From: Symbiodinium natans | Taxonomy: Eukaryota; Sar; Dinophyceae; Suessiales; Symbiodiniaceae | NCBI GenBank assembly: GCA_905221605.1 | Contig: CAJNDS010002200.1 | Coordinates: 181,787-204,286 of the forward strand | Direction of reading: 5' to 3' | Length of the DNA: 22,500 nucleotides | In this document: positions 16,022 to 22,500 of the stretch, piece by piece | How positions within the stretch are numbered: the stretch's first letter is position 1 | Layout: each line of letters opens with the position of its first letter | Made by a program: the position numbers and the translations under genes | Notes under the pieces: model-generated | What the model was told of the DNA's origin: nothing | What the model saw: only the letters and a program-made list of their open reading frames with translations | Database searches by the model: none

Positions 16022-19000
16022 GATGAGGCTGATTATGAATAGTAAGAATGACGGTTTTGCAAGGGTCACGAGAGAAGACGGAACTGTGGACTGCGAGACC
16101 GGTCGCGCTTTGGCAGGCCTCGGAAAAGGTAACGAAATGGCTCGCCCGCACGCGCTGTACGAAGGTGACAAAGGCAGATGCGCAAACTGATCCATCGCAA
16201 AGCCGCCTACCACAAGACGCCGGTCTTCTGTACGGCGCAGAATGTGTGTACACGACAATCTCCTCAAGCAGCGCACGTGTGGCGTGCGGAGGAAAAGAAC
16301 AACGATAGAACGGCACAAAGGTGGCACGCCTCACTGTCCGTTCGATGCGCGTGCTTCATCACATCCAACAGGGAATACAAAGGGCTCGGAGGCGTGGTAC
16401 ACGTACCAAAATTTAAAAGCAAACGGGGCAGGCAGGCGAACGTGAGAGGAAGCGCTGCCAAAGTGAGAGAGACTCGTCGGCAAGATGACCGAAGTGAATC
16501 GCCCTCTCGAAGTCGAAGATGTGCTGCAGCGAGACAGCAGCAACGAAGGACAGAAAGAAGATCAGGTCCCGAAGCAGGCACGCGGGCAGCTGCTGCGCGC
16601 GCGTCAGCCTGCAGGAGCTGTTGAAGTACGACCAGGCTGCTGGTCGCGCCTTGGCCAAGGACCAGTCGTCGGGGAGCGCCAACGCGCCGAACCACCGCCT
16701 CCGGTTCCCGAAGCGAGAACGTGCCATCCGAAAACACGTCGGTGTCCACCATGCTTTGGCGATTTTGTGGTTAGCAAACTTATAAGCCCGCTTGACAATC
16801 AGTTATAAATCCAAAAAAAGCGACACTTTTAAGTCAGTTGTGGGGCATTTTGTAAGTCATTTGTAAGTCATTTAGAAGTGATTTGTAAGTCCCGCTATGT
16901 GCGCACTTTGCGGGTTTCAGCGAAGACAAAAAAAACAAGGCAAAAAGGCCAACACGTGTCAACAAAAAGACAAAAAAGGTGGCAGTACAAACGCTCAAAA
17001 CAAGCCTGTCAGCGAAAAAAACTGTGTTTATCATCCTGTGCTTTGCTGAACCCGAACCACATTACCCGAAACCATAACCCCAAACCATGTACCCTATGTG
17101 AGCCCAATACACCCTACAATCCCTACATCTTAGAAACTCCACAAACCCTATAAACCCACAACCCTGTAAGCCTGTTTTGAACCCTATCATCCTTAGGCCC
17201 GAAACCTTCTATGTATAGAACCTACAAACCCTATCGGCCCTACAAACCCAAAGCTCTGCAGCCGCAGAACCCTAAACTCAAGGCCTAATTTCAAAAAGCC
17301 TGGCCCCGAAACCTGATCCCACGCAGTGTAAGCAAAGCGCATCCACAATGGCCGGTCCTGCCAGGAGGACCGCGTCGAGAATCATGGCTGGTGCTTCTTG
17401 GACGCTGCTCTGCAGCTCTTTGCCTGACATCTTTAACAAGATGTCGTGCTTCGCGCAGAAAGAGCCACTGACTGTGTCCAAGTCACACAGTCTCTCTGCC
17501 CGAACAGCACGGCGTAGAGCCTGCTTCAGGCACCTTTGGAGTTTGGCTATCTCCGCCAAAGCAGCCGTAAACACCTACAGAACCCCAAGGCTTAAACACC
17601 CAAGACCCTCAGCCCTAAATCTTGGGCTTAGGGGTTTGGGGCTGTGTTTCAAGCCCCTCTTCTGGTGTAGATGGGGTTGGGTTTAGGGGTTTGGGGTTAG
17701 ATTTCAAGCAAACCCAACCCGCCCTTCTAGGGGCCAGACGGGGGGGGTTGGGTTGAGGGGTTTGGGGCCATAATTCAAGCAAACCGGGCTTGGGCCAGAC
17801 GCATAAGCGTCAAAGAATAATTCAGAAAATGTGACATCCGTTCACCGTAAACTCCGGAAAATACAATTTTTCCCCGAAAATCCAAAAAGGGTGTGGGCCC
17901 CATGATACGGCCATGATACGACCACGATGCGGCCATGATACGGCCATGACACCGTCGCATTTTCAGCAGTTGCGTTGCGTGGTTTGTTTTTGTTGTGCTT
18001 TTGTATTTACTTCCTTTCATTTTTTCTGTTTTTTTTTGCGTGTAGGGTTTAGGGTTTAGGGTTTGGGTTTGGGTTTAAATTAGGGTTTAGGGTTCGCCAG
18101 CGCGGCTGGCACCCTAGGCAATTCAGCGGGCAAAGCCCCCCCTCCCCCCAGGAACCACCCTAATCTTTTTTTATCGCTCGATTTGGGTTTCGCTGTCCCA
18201 CAGGCCCCCCCCCCCCAATCCCAGATTTCCAAACCCGATTTGAATCCCGAGCCTGGCAATTTATTGATATTTGACCATGTTTGGCATTCACAAAGCTCCC
18301 GGGACCCGCCTTGTGTAAACAAATCCCGCTTTTTGGCCTGTTTTCAGCCCTTCTAAACTCTTCGAAACGCTTCGAAACCCTTCAAAACCCTTCTAAACCC
18401 TTTTAAACACTTCGAAGCTCTTCGAAGACCCTTCAAAACCCTTCGACCATTTCTAAACCCTTACAAGCCCTTAACAACCCTTCTAAACGCTTCTAAAATC
18501 CTTTCAAACCCTGGAAAACTCTTCGAAATCCTGCCAAGGCTTTCTAAACCCTTCTAAGCCCTGGGAAGACCTTAAAAAATAATTCTAAACCCTCTAAAAC
18601 CCTTCTAATCCCTTCAATAGATTTTTAAATCCTTCTCGAAGCCCTTGCACACAGATAGATGTACACATGCATGTTTATATATCTACATATATATATGTAT
18701 TTATATGTATATGTATATATATATATAGATAGATATGTGTGCGTAGATATGTATGTTGTTCCTTGTCCTCGTTGCTGAGGATCCAGGTAGAGAGCCCCGC
18801 CATCAACCTGCGTGCCACAGAGAAAAGAATTGGAAAGATGTGGAGGTTCCAGTCCCCACTGAAAAGACAACAGAAAGGAGGAGGTTTCAGTCACCTCAAA
18901 AGACTGGAGGTTCAAACCCCCAACAAAGCGAAAAGAACAGGGTTAGGAAAGGTAAAAGGTATCAAATAAGGCAACAGAAGGCCAACAGAAAGCGCACCTG

Positions 19001-19186
19001 GAGGATGCAACAACTGCGCCGTTGGTGAACGCTCCTTGGCAGTGCGAAAACGCAGGCAGACAGAGACAGAGACAGAGACAGAGACAGAGACAGAGACAGA
19101 GACAGAGACAGAGACAGAGACAGAGACAGAGACAGAGACAGAGACAGAGAGAGAGAGAGAGAGAGAACAAAAATGAAAAGTAAAAC

Positions 19187-19231
<45 letters not shown>

Positions 19232-20252
19232 AACAGTCGGCAGACAAGATGCAAGGGCACACACTGCACGACAAGAGCTCAGACTGACTGCTGACGCTGA
19301 CAACCGAGGTTCCGCATCCACCACTTGCCACGCATCGAAGTCCACCTCTCGGTCACGTGCACCAGGAATTCCGCAGCACGCAGCACGCCAGGAGAGGCTC
19401 GCTGGAAAAGTGCCGCAGCAGCTGCCCCAGACCGCGCAGCCAGTTCGGAGGTTGAGATAGCTCCGCCCATCTCCGCCCTCGATCAAGGCCACATTCCACT
19501 GGCGCTGCGCGTACCCGAGTGGATCGGTTCGCGGCGGCAGCCACGAGAGCACGGGCACGACCGGAGCCCGCAACAATGGACAGTGAAGCCCGTCGAGAAA
19601 GAGAGCGTGAAGGCAATCCAGGATGTCGCGCCGTGCCGCGGCCTCCGCCTGTGCAGTGTCCTGCCGCCGAGGAGATGCGCACGCGCATGCGCTCGCTGGG
19701 CCAGAGCCTCTTCATCGACGTGCATGAGCACCAACCCGAGCAGCTGTTTCGCGCCATTCGATGTCTCCTGTGTGTTTTTTCGGTTTTTCGAGCCGGCTCG
19801 AGTTTGAAAACCCTGATCGGCTGGGGCTTACCGTATCTATATATATATATAACTGCAAATACTACTCAGAATCATAATGAGTATTGCTATTGTTATCGTC
19901 ATGCTTATGATGATGACAATGATGATGATGATGATGATGATGATGGTGATGGCGATGGTGACGATGATGGTGATGATGATGATGATGTTGATTATTAATT
20001 GTCAGATGGCTATGACGATGAGTCTTACGACTATTATGTATACCATTATCTTCTTGATAGCCTTATTATTATCATATTCTTAATTCGTATTCTTATTCTT
20101 ATCATACATATATATATATATATATGTATACATGTGGGTTCGGGTTTTTTGCGTTTAGGGTTTAGGGATTTCACGCAAAGGGAGCCCAGGCGCCAGGGCA
20201 ACAGGAGGATCGCTGCGGCGACCAGGGGTGGCAGCGCCAGGAGTCTTGGCAT
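11497..20252 (-). CDS. Gene B, 5' part (tentative): signal peptide and helical, Cys-containing region
   Basis: Candidate minus-strand exons 20175-20252, 17313-17574, 15085-15155, 14610-14684, 13905-13960, 13162-13256, 11497-11549. They join in phase to one another and to the 3' part, giving about 322 codons up to 7731 (361 residues with the possible last exon). The first exon is a strong signal peptide. The second is an 87-codon helical segment with six Cys. The later exons are Lys/Ala-rich, lack Cys spacing, and some splice sites were chosen to fit phase, so the chain is weaker here. The 5' and 3' parts may be two genes. No known domain is recognised. The first and second exons are the best supported; 14610-14684 and 11497-11549 are the weakest. 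Confidence 0.4.
11550..13161 (-). repeat. Long telomere-rich intron region between tentative exons
   Basis: Blocks: TTTAGGG 11578-11675, CCCTAAA 11927-11990, TTTAGGG 12055-12115, a 43-bp minisatellite (12134-12298), degenerate TTTAGGG 12483-12540, CCCTAAA 13090-13161. Minus-strand 12544-12576 ([11 protein letters not shown]) is exon-like but lacks a good donor. The rest (11690-11925, 12600-12960) shows nothing I can assign. Confidence 0.5.
12134..12298 (+). repeat. Four-unit minisatellite, about 43 bp per unit
   Basis: Units share GTTTAGGGTCCCAAACCCTA, a small fold-back of telomeric G- and C-strand sequence, then AATAGTCGG and AGGGTCTGG. Units 3 and 4 are more diverged. Confidence 0.8.
13162..13256 (-). 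CDS. Gene B exon (tentative): [13 protein letters not shown]
   Basis: Acceptor CTTGTCAG ends at 13257. G, then [18 protein letters not shown] and [13 protein letters not shown]; the donor is the GT of GTTTAGGG (13161-13160). The 3' half looks like a coiled or amphipathic helix. CCCTAAA lies on the low side, TTTAGGG on the high side. Confidence 0.5.
13257..13904 (-). repeat. Gene B intron with CCCCTAAA variant block
   Basis: TTTAGGG units at 13277-13325 and a long C-strand block at 13590-13875 in which 7-bp CCCTAAA, 8-bp CCCCTAAA and CCCTAAAA units form separate runs. Unique sequence at 13380-13590 is open on the minus strand ([17 protein letters not shown] near 13490-13540) but unassigned. 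Confidence 0.6.
13905..13960 (-). CDS. Gene B exon (tentative): [12 protein letters not shown]
   Basis: Acceptor CATCCTAAAG ends at 13961. Eighteen codons, [18 protein letters not shown], plus AG before a GC donor (13904-13903). Joins the next exon as Arg. Bounded by C-strand and G-strand arrays. Confidence 0.45.
13961..14609 (-). repeat. Gene B intron with degenerate TTTAGGG and a hairpin element
   Basis: Degenerate G-strand units cover 13978-14190 (TTTAGGG, TTTGGGG, GGGGGCTTAG). C-strand units are at 14262-14300. A 17-bp inverted repeat lies at 14384-14400 and 14443-14459. Confidence 0.55.
14384..14459. repeat. Hairpin element with 17-bp arms
   Basis: The arm CATGTACCTATATAGTA (14384-14400) matches the reverse complement of 14443-14459 at 16 of 17 positions, with a 42-base loop. 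Possibly a tiny MITE-like insertion. Confidence 0.7.
14610..14684 (-). CDS. Gene B exon (tentative)
   Basis: Donor ATGAAG-GTTACC (14609-14608) is good. Two frames are open: [18 protein letters not shown] (joins in phase 0 on both sides) and [19 protein letters not shown] (more protein-like, but needs another acceptor). The choice cannot be made from sequence alone. Confidence 0.35.
14685..15084 (-). repeat. Gene B intron, mostly unique with a terminal CCCTAAA block
   Basis: CCCTAAA/CCCTAAAA units at 15031-15082 lie directly at the donor. The rest, 14700-15030, is unique with isolated telomeric units and no clear exon. Confidence 0.5.
15085..15155 (-). CDS. Gene B exon (tentative): [10 protein letters not shown]
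   Basis: Acceptor CAACAGAG ends at 15156. GG completes Gly, then [20 protein letters not shown] and CYL; GT donor at 15084-15083. Bounded by CCCTAAA (15031-15082) and TTTAGGG (15176-15253). Confidence 0.48.
15549..15610 (+). repeat. (CT)n microsatellite
   Basis: About 31 uninterrupted CT units. The predicted Arg-Glu or Ser-Leu peptides across it are artefacts. Confidence 0.95.
15694..15920 (+). repeat. Left copy of a ~200 bp direct duplication
   Basis: Similar by eye to 19732-19912: shared CAACCCGAG, CGATGTCTCCTGTGT, the palindrome TCGAGCCGGCTCGA (15753-15766), CTGATCGGCTGGGGCTTACC, then a TA run, ATCATAATGAGTATTG and a GAT array. In both copies one plus-strand frame stays open with conservative changes ([14 protein letters not shown] here, [14 protein letters not shown] there). 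Confidence 0.8.
15917..16026 (+). repeat. (GAT)n microsatellite
   Basis: Trinucleotide GAT/ATG array with two CTTATGAG interruptions. The poly-His/Met/Ile translations are artefacts. Confidence 0.95.
16485..16790 (+). pseudogene. Coding-like plus-strand fragment, frame broken
   Basis: The first part reads [20 protein letters not shown] and continues open to about 16605. A second frame then reads [19 protein letters not shown] and [18 protein letters not shown]. Both look coding, but they are in different frames and no intron is obvious between them. The minus strand is also open (starting [20 protein letters not shown]), so even the strand is uncertain. I recognise no family. Confidence 0.3.
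17313..17574 (-). CDS. Gene B second exon: 87-codon helical, Cys-containing segment
   Basis: Acceptor GTTCTGTAG ends at 17575; donor CAG-GTTTCG at 17312-17311. Reads [20 protein letters not shown], then [17 protein letters not shown] and [20 protein letters not shown] near the end. Codon by codon it looks coding: long, no low complexity, amphipathic. The plus strand is also open over most of it but less natural in composition. Confidence 0.55.
17900..17954 (+). repeat. Five-unit 11-bp tandem repeat
   Basis: CCATGATACGG repeated five times with small changes in units 2, 3 and 5. Confidence 0.85.
18350..18625 (+). repeat. Degenerate CCCTTCTAAA repeat region
   Basis: Roughly 10-12 bp units of CCCTTCTAAA/CCCTTCGAAA, with TTCGAA at several unit joins. 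It resembles a telomeric C-strand unit with TTC inserted. Confidence 0.7.
19058..19228 (+). repeat. (GACAGA)n followed by (GA)n microsatellites
   Basis: Hexanucleotide GACAGA array to about 19147, a GA run to 19166, a 24-bp A-rich spacer, then a second GA run 19190-19228. Ser-Leu translations are artefacts. Confidence 0.95.
19320..19840 (+). other. Coding-like GC-rich sequence, strand and frame unsettled
   Basis: On the plus strand one frame reads [20 protein letters not shown] into the duplicated [14 protein letters not shown]. Upstream another plus frame reads [18 protein letters not shown]. On the minus strand [20 protein letters not shown] and [13 protein letters not shown] are also open. 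At least one exon is likely, most credibly the plus-strand one because its frame survives in the duplicate at 15694. No family recognised. Confidence 0.35.
19732..19912 (+). repeat. Right copy of the ~200 bp direct duplication
   Basis: Partner of 15694-15920, same orientation, about 4.04 kb away, with palindrome TCGAGCCGGCTCGA at 19788-19801. Divergence includes a 3-base length difference in the T-rich part, which keeps the frame. Confidence 0.8.
20175..20252 (-). CDS. Gene B first exon: signal peptide
   Basis: ATG at 20252-20250, reading [19 protein letters not shown] then WRLGSLC, a textbook hydrophobic leader. Donor GTGAAA at 20174-20173, phase 0. Telomeric arrays lie on both sides (from 20254, and 20150-20167). 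The ATG directly follows CCCTAAACCC, so the 5' UTR would be repeat sequence. Alternatively CCAAG is an acceptor and the leader starts in another exon. Confidence 0.55.
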
Positions 20253-20612
20253 GGGTTTAGGGTTTAGGGTTTAGGGTTTAGGGTTTAGGGTTCAGGGTTT
20301 AGGGTTTAGGGTTTAGGGTTTAGGGTTTAGGGTTGAGGGTGTAGGGTTCAGGGTTTAGAGCTTAGGGTCTAGGGCGACACTTTGAGAAAGGTTCTATTGA
20401 GTTTTGTTTCTTTTAGTAACGAATGAGTATGTGTGCATTTGCCTTTGCATTTGCAGTACTAAAAATATTATTGCTATTACTAGTATTGTAATTATTTTCT
20501 TATTGGTAAAGGGTTGAGGGTTCAGGGTTTAGGCTTTAGGGTTCGGGCTCAAATTTAGGATTTTAGGGTTTGCAGTTTTAGGGTTTAGGGTTTGCAGTTT
20601 AGGGCTAGGAAC
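20253..20612 (+). repeat. TTTAGGG blocks upstream of the signal-peptide exon
   Basis: Clean TTTAGGG units at 20254-20332, degenerate to 20374; an AT-rich unique stretch 20375-20510; degenerate TTTAGGG at 20512-20610. For a minus-strand gene this is upstream sequence; no promoter motif is visible. Confidence 0.75.
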
Positions 20613-21600
20613 TACTAACATACCTACATCCCTTAAATGATCCCCGGGCGCAGGATCTCGGACACAATGACATGTAGCGTTATTGTAGCAACATAACACC
20701 TACAGTCCTAAAAGCCTAAAACCTCCTGGTCTAAGACCTTCGAGGATTCAAGCTCCCAAACGAAGCTAACCCCTCACGCCCTGAACCTCGAAACCTCCGA
20801 AACACTCCCAAACTCTAAACACGAAACCCTTGACCCAAAAACCACAAGTCTCTAACACCATAACCCTACCTAGAACCCTAAACCTCTGAAGCCCTAACTG
20901 AAACTCTTATCAGGCCCTGGAACCCTAAACCCCTAAACAAGGCAACGCACCGCGAAACAACCCGCGCGCTAGCGAGGTTTTGCAGGAATGTTGGGAAACG
21001 ACGATTTCGGCTTGAGATCGTTTTGGGGGAAGGGCTAGCCTCGCACACTTGCCCAAGTTTTGGGGCCTTTTTTCTTAAGTTTGTGATGTGGGAAGCTTGT
21101 TTTCTCTGAGTTTTTACCGAGGCGAAAACCACGTTTTGGTGTAAGGTCTGATGGTCGTTCGCGAACACGTCTTCACGGTTTTCCGGATAGAATGGCATCT
21201 TCTCATTTTTTGTGGTTTTCGGCTGCATCATAGTTTTCGAAGATTTGTGGCCGCGGTCTTGTATGTTGTAGAATCAAGCGAAAACGCTGTAACTAGCAGT
21301 GTTTCCGGCATGTTTGCAAAAGGCATGAATAGGTGTGACAGCGCGTCTGGTTGCGGAAACATCAAACACACTCTTGCAAAATATTTCTATACAAGGCAAG
21401 CACGCCGAACATTCCAGTGTTGTGGGCATGTTCGCAGAAGCCTGGTGCAGCATGTTGTATAGAGGAGCTAAAACGCAGTAAATACTGGTGTTTTAGGCAT
21501 GGTTACAGGAGCATGGTCGTAACCCCCGCCCCCCCCAAGAACCGCGAAGAATCCCGAAGCACCTGAAAACAAGCAAAACCCGCGGGTCAATTGGTAGTGC
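20613..21600. other. Mostly unique sequence with degenerate internal repeats
   Basis: 20613-20940 is unique with scattered CCCTAA-like units. 20941-21520 is free of telomeric sequence and contains a loosely repeated motif (AGTGTTTCCGGCATGTTTGC at 21297-21316, echoed near 21415-21440 and 21486-21510). Short ORFs exist on both strands, but none looks like a protein. Confidence 0.5.
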
Positions 21601-21608
21601 GTTAGCCT
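21581..21608 (+). other. tRNA-like 5' fragment (D-arm region)
   Basis: GGGTCAATTGGTAGTGCG followed by TTAGCCT resembles the D-arm and box A region of a tRNA. The 3' half is absent: CCCTAAA-type sequence starts immediately after. Probably a truncated tRNA or SINE head, or chance. Confidence 0.25.
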
Positions 21609-22063
21609 AAACAACCCTAAAACCTAAACCCCTAAACCCCTAAACCCTACAGCCCTGCAACCCTAAAGCCTAAAGCCTAAAGCCTGCCATCGCATAAGAA
21701 GCCACAGCACCCCCAGAACCCGAAGCACTAAGACTACTATTTGCTTAAGAACCACAAAAAGAAAACAAGATCCCGAATATTAGGGTAATATAGGGTTTAG
21801 GGCTAAGAACCCCACCCCCACCCCCCCACCCCCCCCCCCCCCCCAAAAAAAAAAAACAAAAACATACATTCTTCCTTATAAGGGTTGTATGGGAATATTT
21901 TCTTTCTATACCCTAAACCCTAGAACCGTAACCCTAAACCCTAAACCCTAAACCTTAAACCCTACACCCTAAACCAACTTTATATTTAGTTCTTATTTAT
22001 TGTTCTTTTATATATTTTTTCTTTTCTTTTATTTCTTTTTTTTGGGGGGGGGGTGGTGGGCTT
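21609..22063 (+). repeat. CCCTAAA blocks, C/A homopolymers and AT-rich spacer
   Basis: Degenerate CCCTAAA/CCTAAAG at 21610-21690, a C-rich run ending in A-run at 21811-21856, CCCTAAA at 21910-21975, then T-rich sequence and a G-run to 22050. Confidence 0.7.
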
Positions 22064-22147
22064 CTTAAGCAAATCGTAGAAGACTGGCTCACAACCGAGC
22101 CGCCTCCAGGCACCTCGCCATCGCTTCTGAGGCGCTTCCGGGGCCTC
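22064..22147 (-). CDS. Probable exon of a further minus-strand gene
   Basis: Acceptor AACCTCCTCAG ends at 22148. The open frame reads EAPEAPQKRWRGAWRRLG then CEPVFYDLLK. A good GTGAGC donor at 22092-22091 would end it at 22093; otherwise it runs on. Bounded by CCCTAAA (21910-21975) and TTTAGGG (from 22159), the same arrangement as the exons of genes A and B. The product is unknown. Confidence 0.45.
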
Positions 22148-22500
22148 CTGAGGAGGTTTGGGGTTTAGGGTTTAGGGTTGAGGGTTTAGGGTTTAGGGTT
22201 TGGGGTTTGGGCTTAAGGCTTTAGGGCTTAGGGCTTAGGGCTTAGGGCTTAGGGCTTAGGGTTTAGGGTGTGGGGTTCGAAGGCTTGCTGTGCTAGGACT
22301 TTTGGGAGCCCTGAACCCTAAGCTACGGCCCTAAACTATGGGGCTGGAGGTTTTGGGGTTTGGGGGGCTTGGTTTTGGGTTCTAGGGCCTAGGATTTTTT
22401 GGGAGGAGTTTTTATTTAGGGAACTTAGAGTCAGTGTATATCTGTTGGGATCTCAGGGGTTTAGGGTTCGGGGTTTAAGGTTTAGGGTTTAGGGTTTAGG
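22148..22500 (+). repeat. TTTAGGG arrays with a GGGCTTA variant run, to window end
   Basis: TTTAGGG at 22159-22200, about six GGGCTTA units at 22218-22258 turning back to TTTAGGG, unique sequence 22290-22450, and a TTTAGGG block entering from 22455 to the edge. Confidence 0.8.

Larger units (their letters stand above)
15156..17312 (-). other. Telomere-poor, microsatellite-rich stretch (possible intron of gene B)
   Basis: After a TTTAGGG block at 15176-15253 the telomeric units stop. It holds a (CT)n run 15549-15610, a C-rich run 15623-15685, the left copy of a duplicated sequence, a TA run near 15798-15850, a (GAT)n array 15917-16026, coding-like sequence at about 16485-16790, and degenerate CCCTA-like sequence at 17040-17280. 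Confidence 0.55.
17575..20174 (-). other. Repeat-rich stretch (possible first intron of gene B)
   Basis: Contains an 11-bp tandem repeat (17900-17954), short TTTAGGG blocks (18043-18093), a degenerate CCCTTCTAAA region (18350-18625), TA repeats (18680-18730), (GACAGA)n and (GA)n arrays (19058-19228), GC-rich coding-like sequence (19320-19800), the right copy of the duplication, a GAT array and a TA run. Confidence 0.5.

Noticed and set aside
15848-16334. ORFs with poly-His, poly-Ile or poly-Met
   Set aside because: They are translations of the GAT trinucleotide array and adjoining AT-rich DNA.
18912-19576. Long minus-strand ORFs of Ser-Leu and related repeats
   Set aside because: They are translations of (GACAGA)n and (GA)n arrays. 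Only the non-repetitive part beyond 19320 could be coding, and it is listed separately.

Overview
The window looks like nuclear DNA of a dinoflagellate. Four things point there: plant-type telomeric repeats (TTTAGGG/CCCTAAA) scattered through the whole sequence in both orientations; split genes whose donors are often GC or GA rather than GT; same-strand, closely packed genes; and a broken ISXO2-like (IS1595-type) transposase-derived ORF of a kind I associate with dinoflagellate genomes. The organism is inferred, not proven; no spliced-leader sequence was found.

Most single-frame ORFs here are meaningless. The useful signal is a set of short GC-rich islands (about 35-260 bp) lying between blocks of telomeric repeats. 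Read on the minus strand, the islands behave as exons: AG acceptors, GT/GC/GA donors, and reading phases that join from island to island. The repeat blocks then lie inside the introns. In gene sense many introns start with (TTTAGGG)n and end near (CCCTAAA)n, so the two ends are inverted repeats. In several cases the GT donor is the GT of the telomeric unit itself.

Region by region, all genes on the minus strand. 1-885: ISXO2-like transposase pseudogene with two frame breaks. 1048-6846: gene A, ten exons, about 241 residues, an N-terminal signal peptide followed by kelch-type blades with three DVW motifs. Its start lies only about 115 bp from the tentative end of gene B. 6962-20252: gene B, a chain of exons from a signal-peptide exon at 20175-20252 down to a module with two exactly equal C-x24-C spacings (7731-10863). 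The 3' half of gene B is well supported; the middle is tentative, and the two halves could be separate genes. 15156-20174 is a telomere-poor stretch rich in microsatellites, with a ~200 bp sequence duplicated in direct orientation about 4 kb apart. 20253-22500 holds more telomeric blocks and one probable exon of another minus-strand gene (22064-22147).

The most interesting system is the telomeric-repeat intron. Introns of two neighbouring genes are built largely from telomere repeats in inverted arrangement, which could seed new introns, fold the pre-mRNA so that splice sites meet, and supply the splice sites. All exon joins were made by eye from phase and motif; RNA data would decide them.
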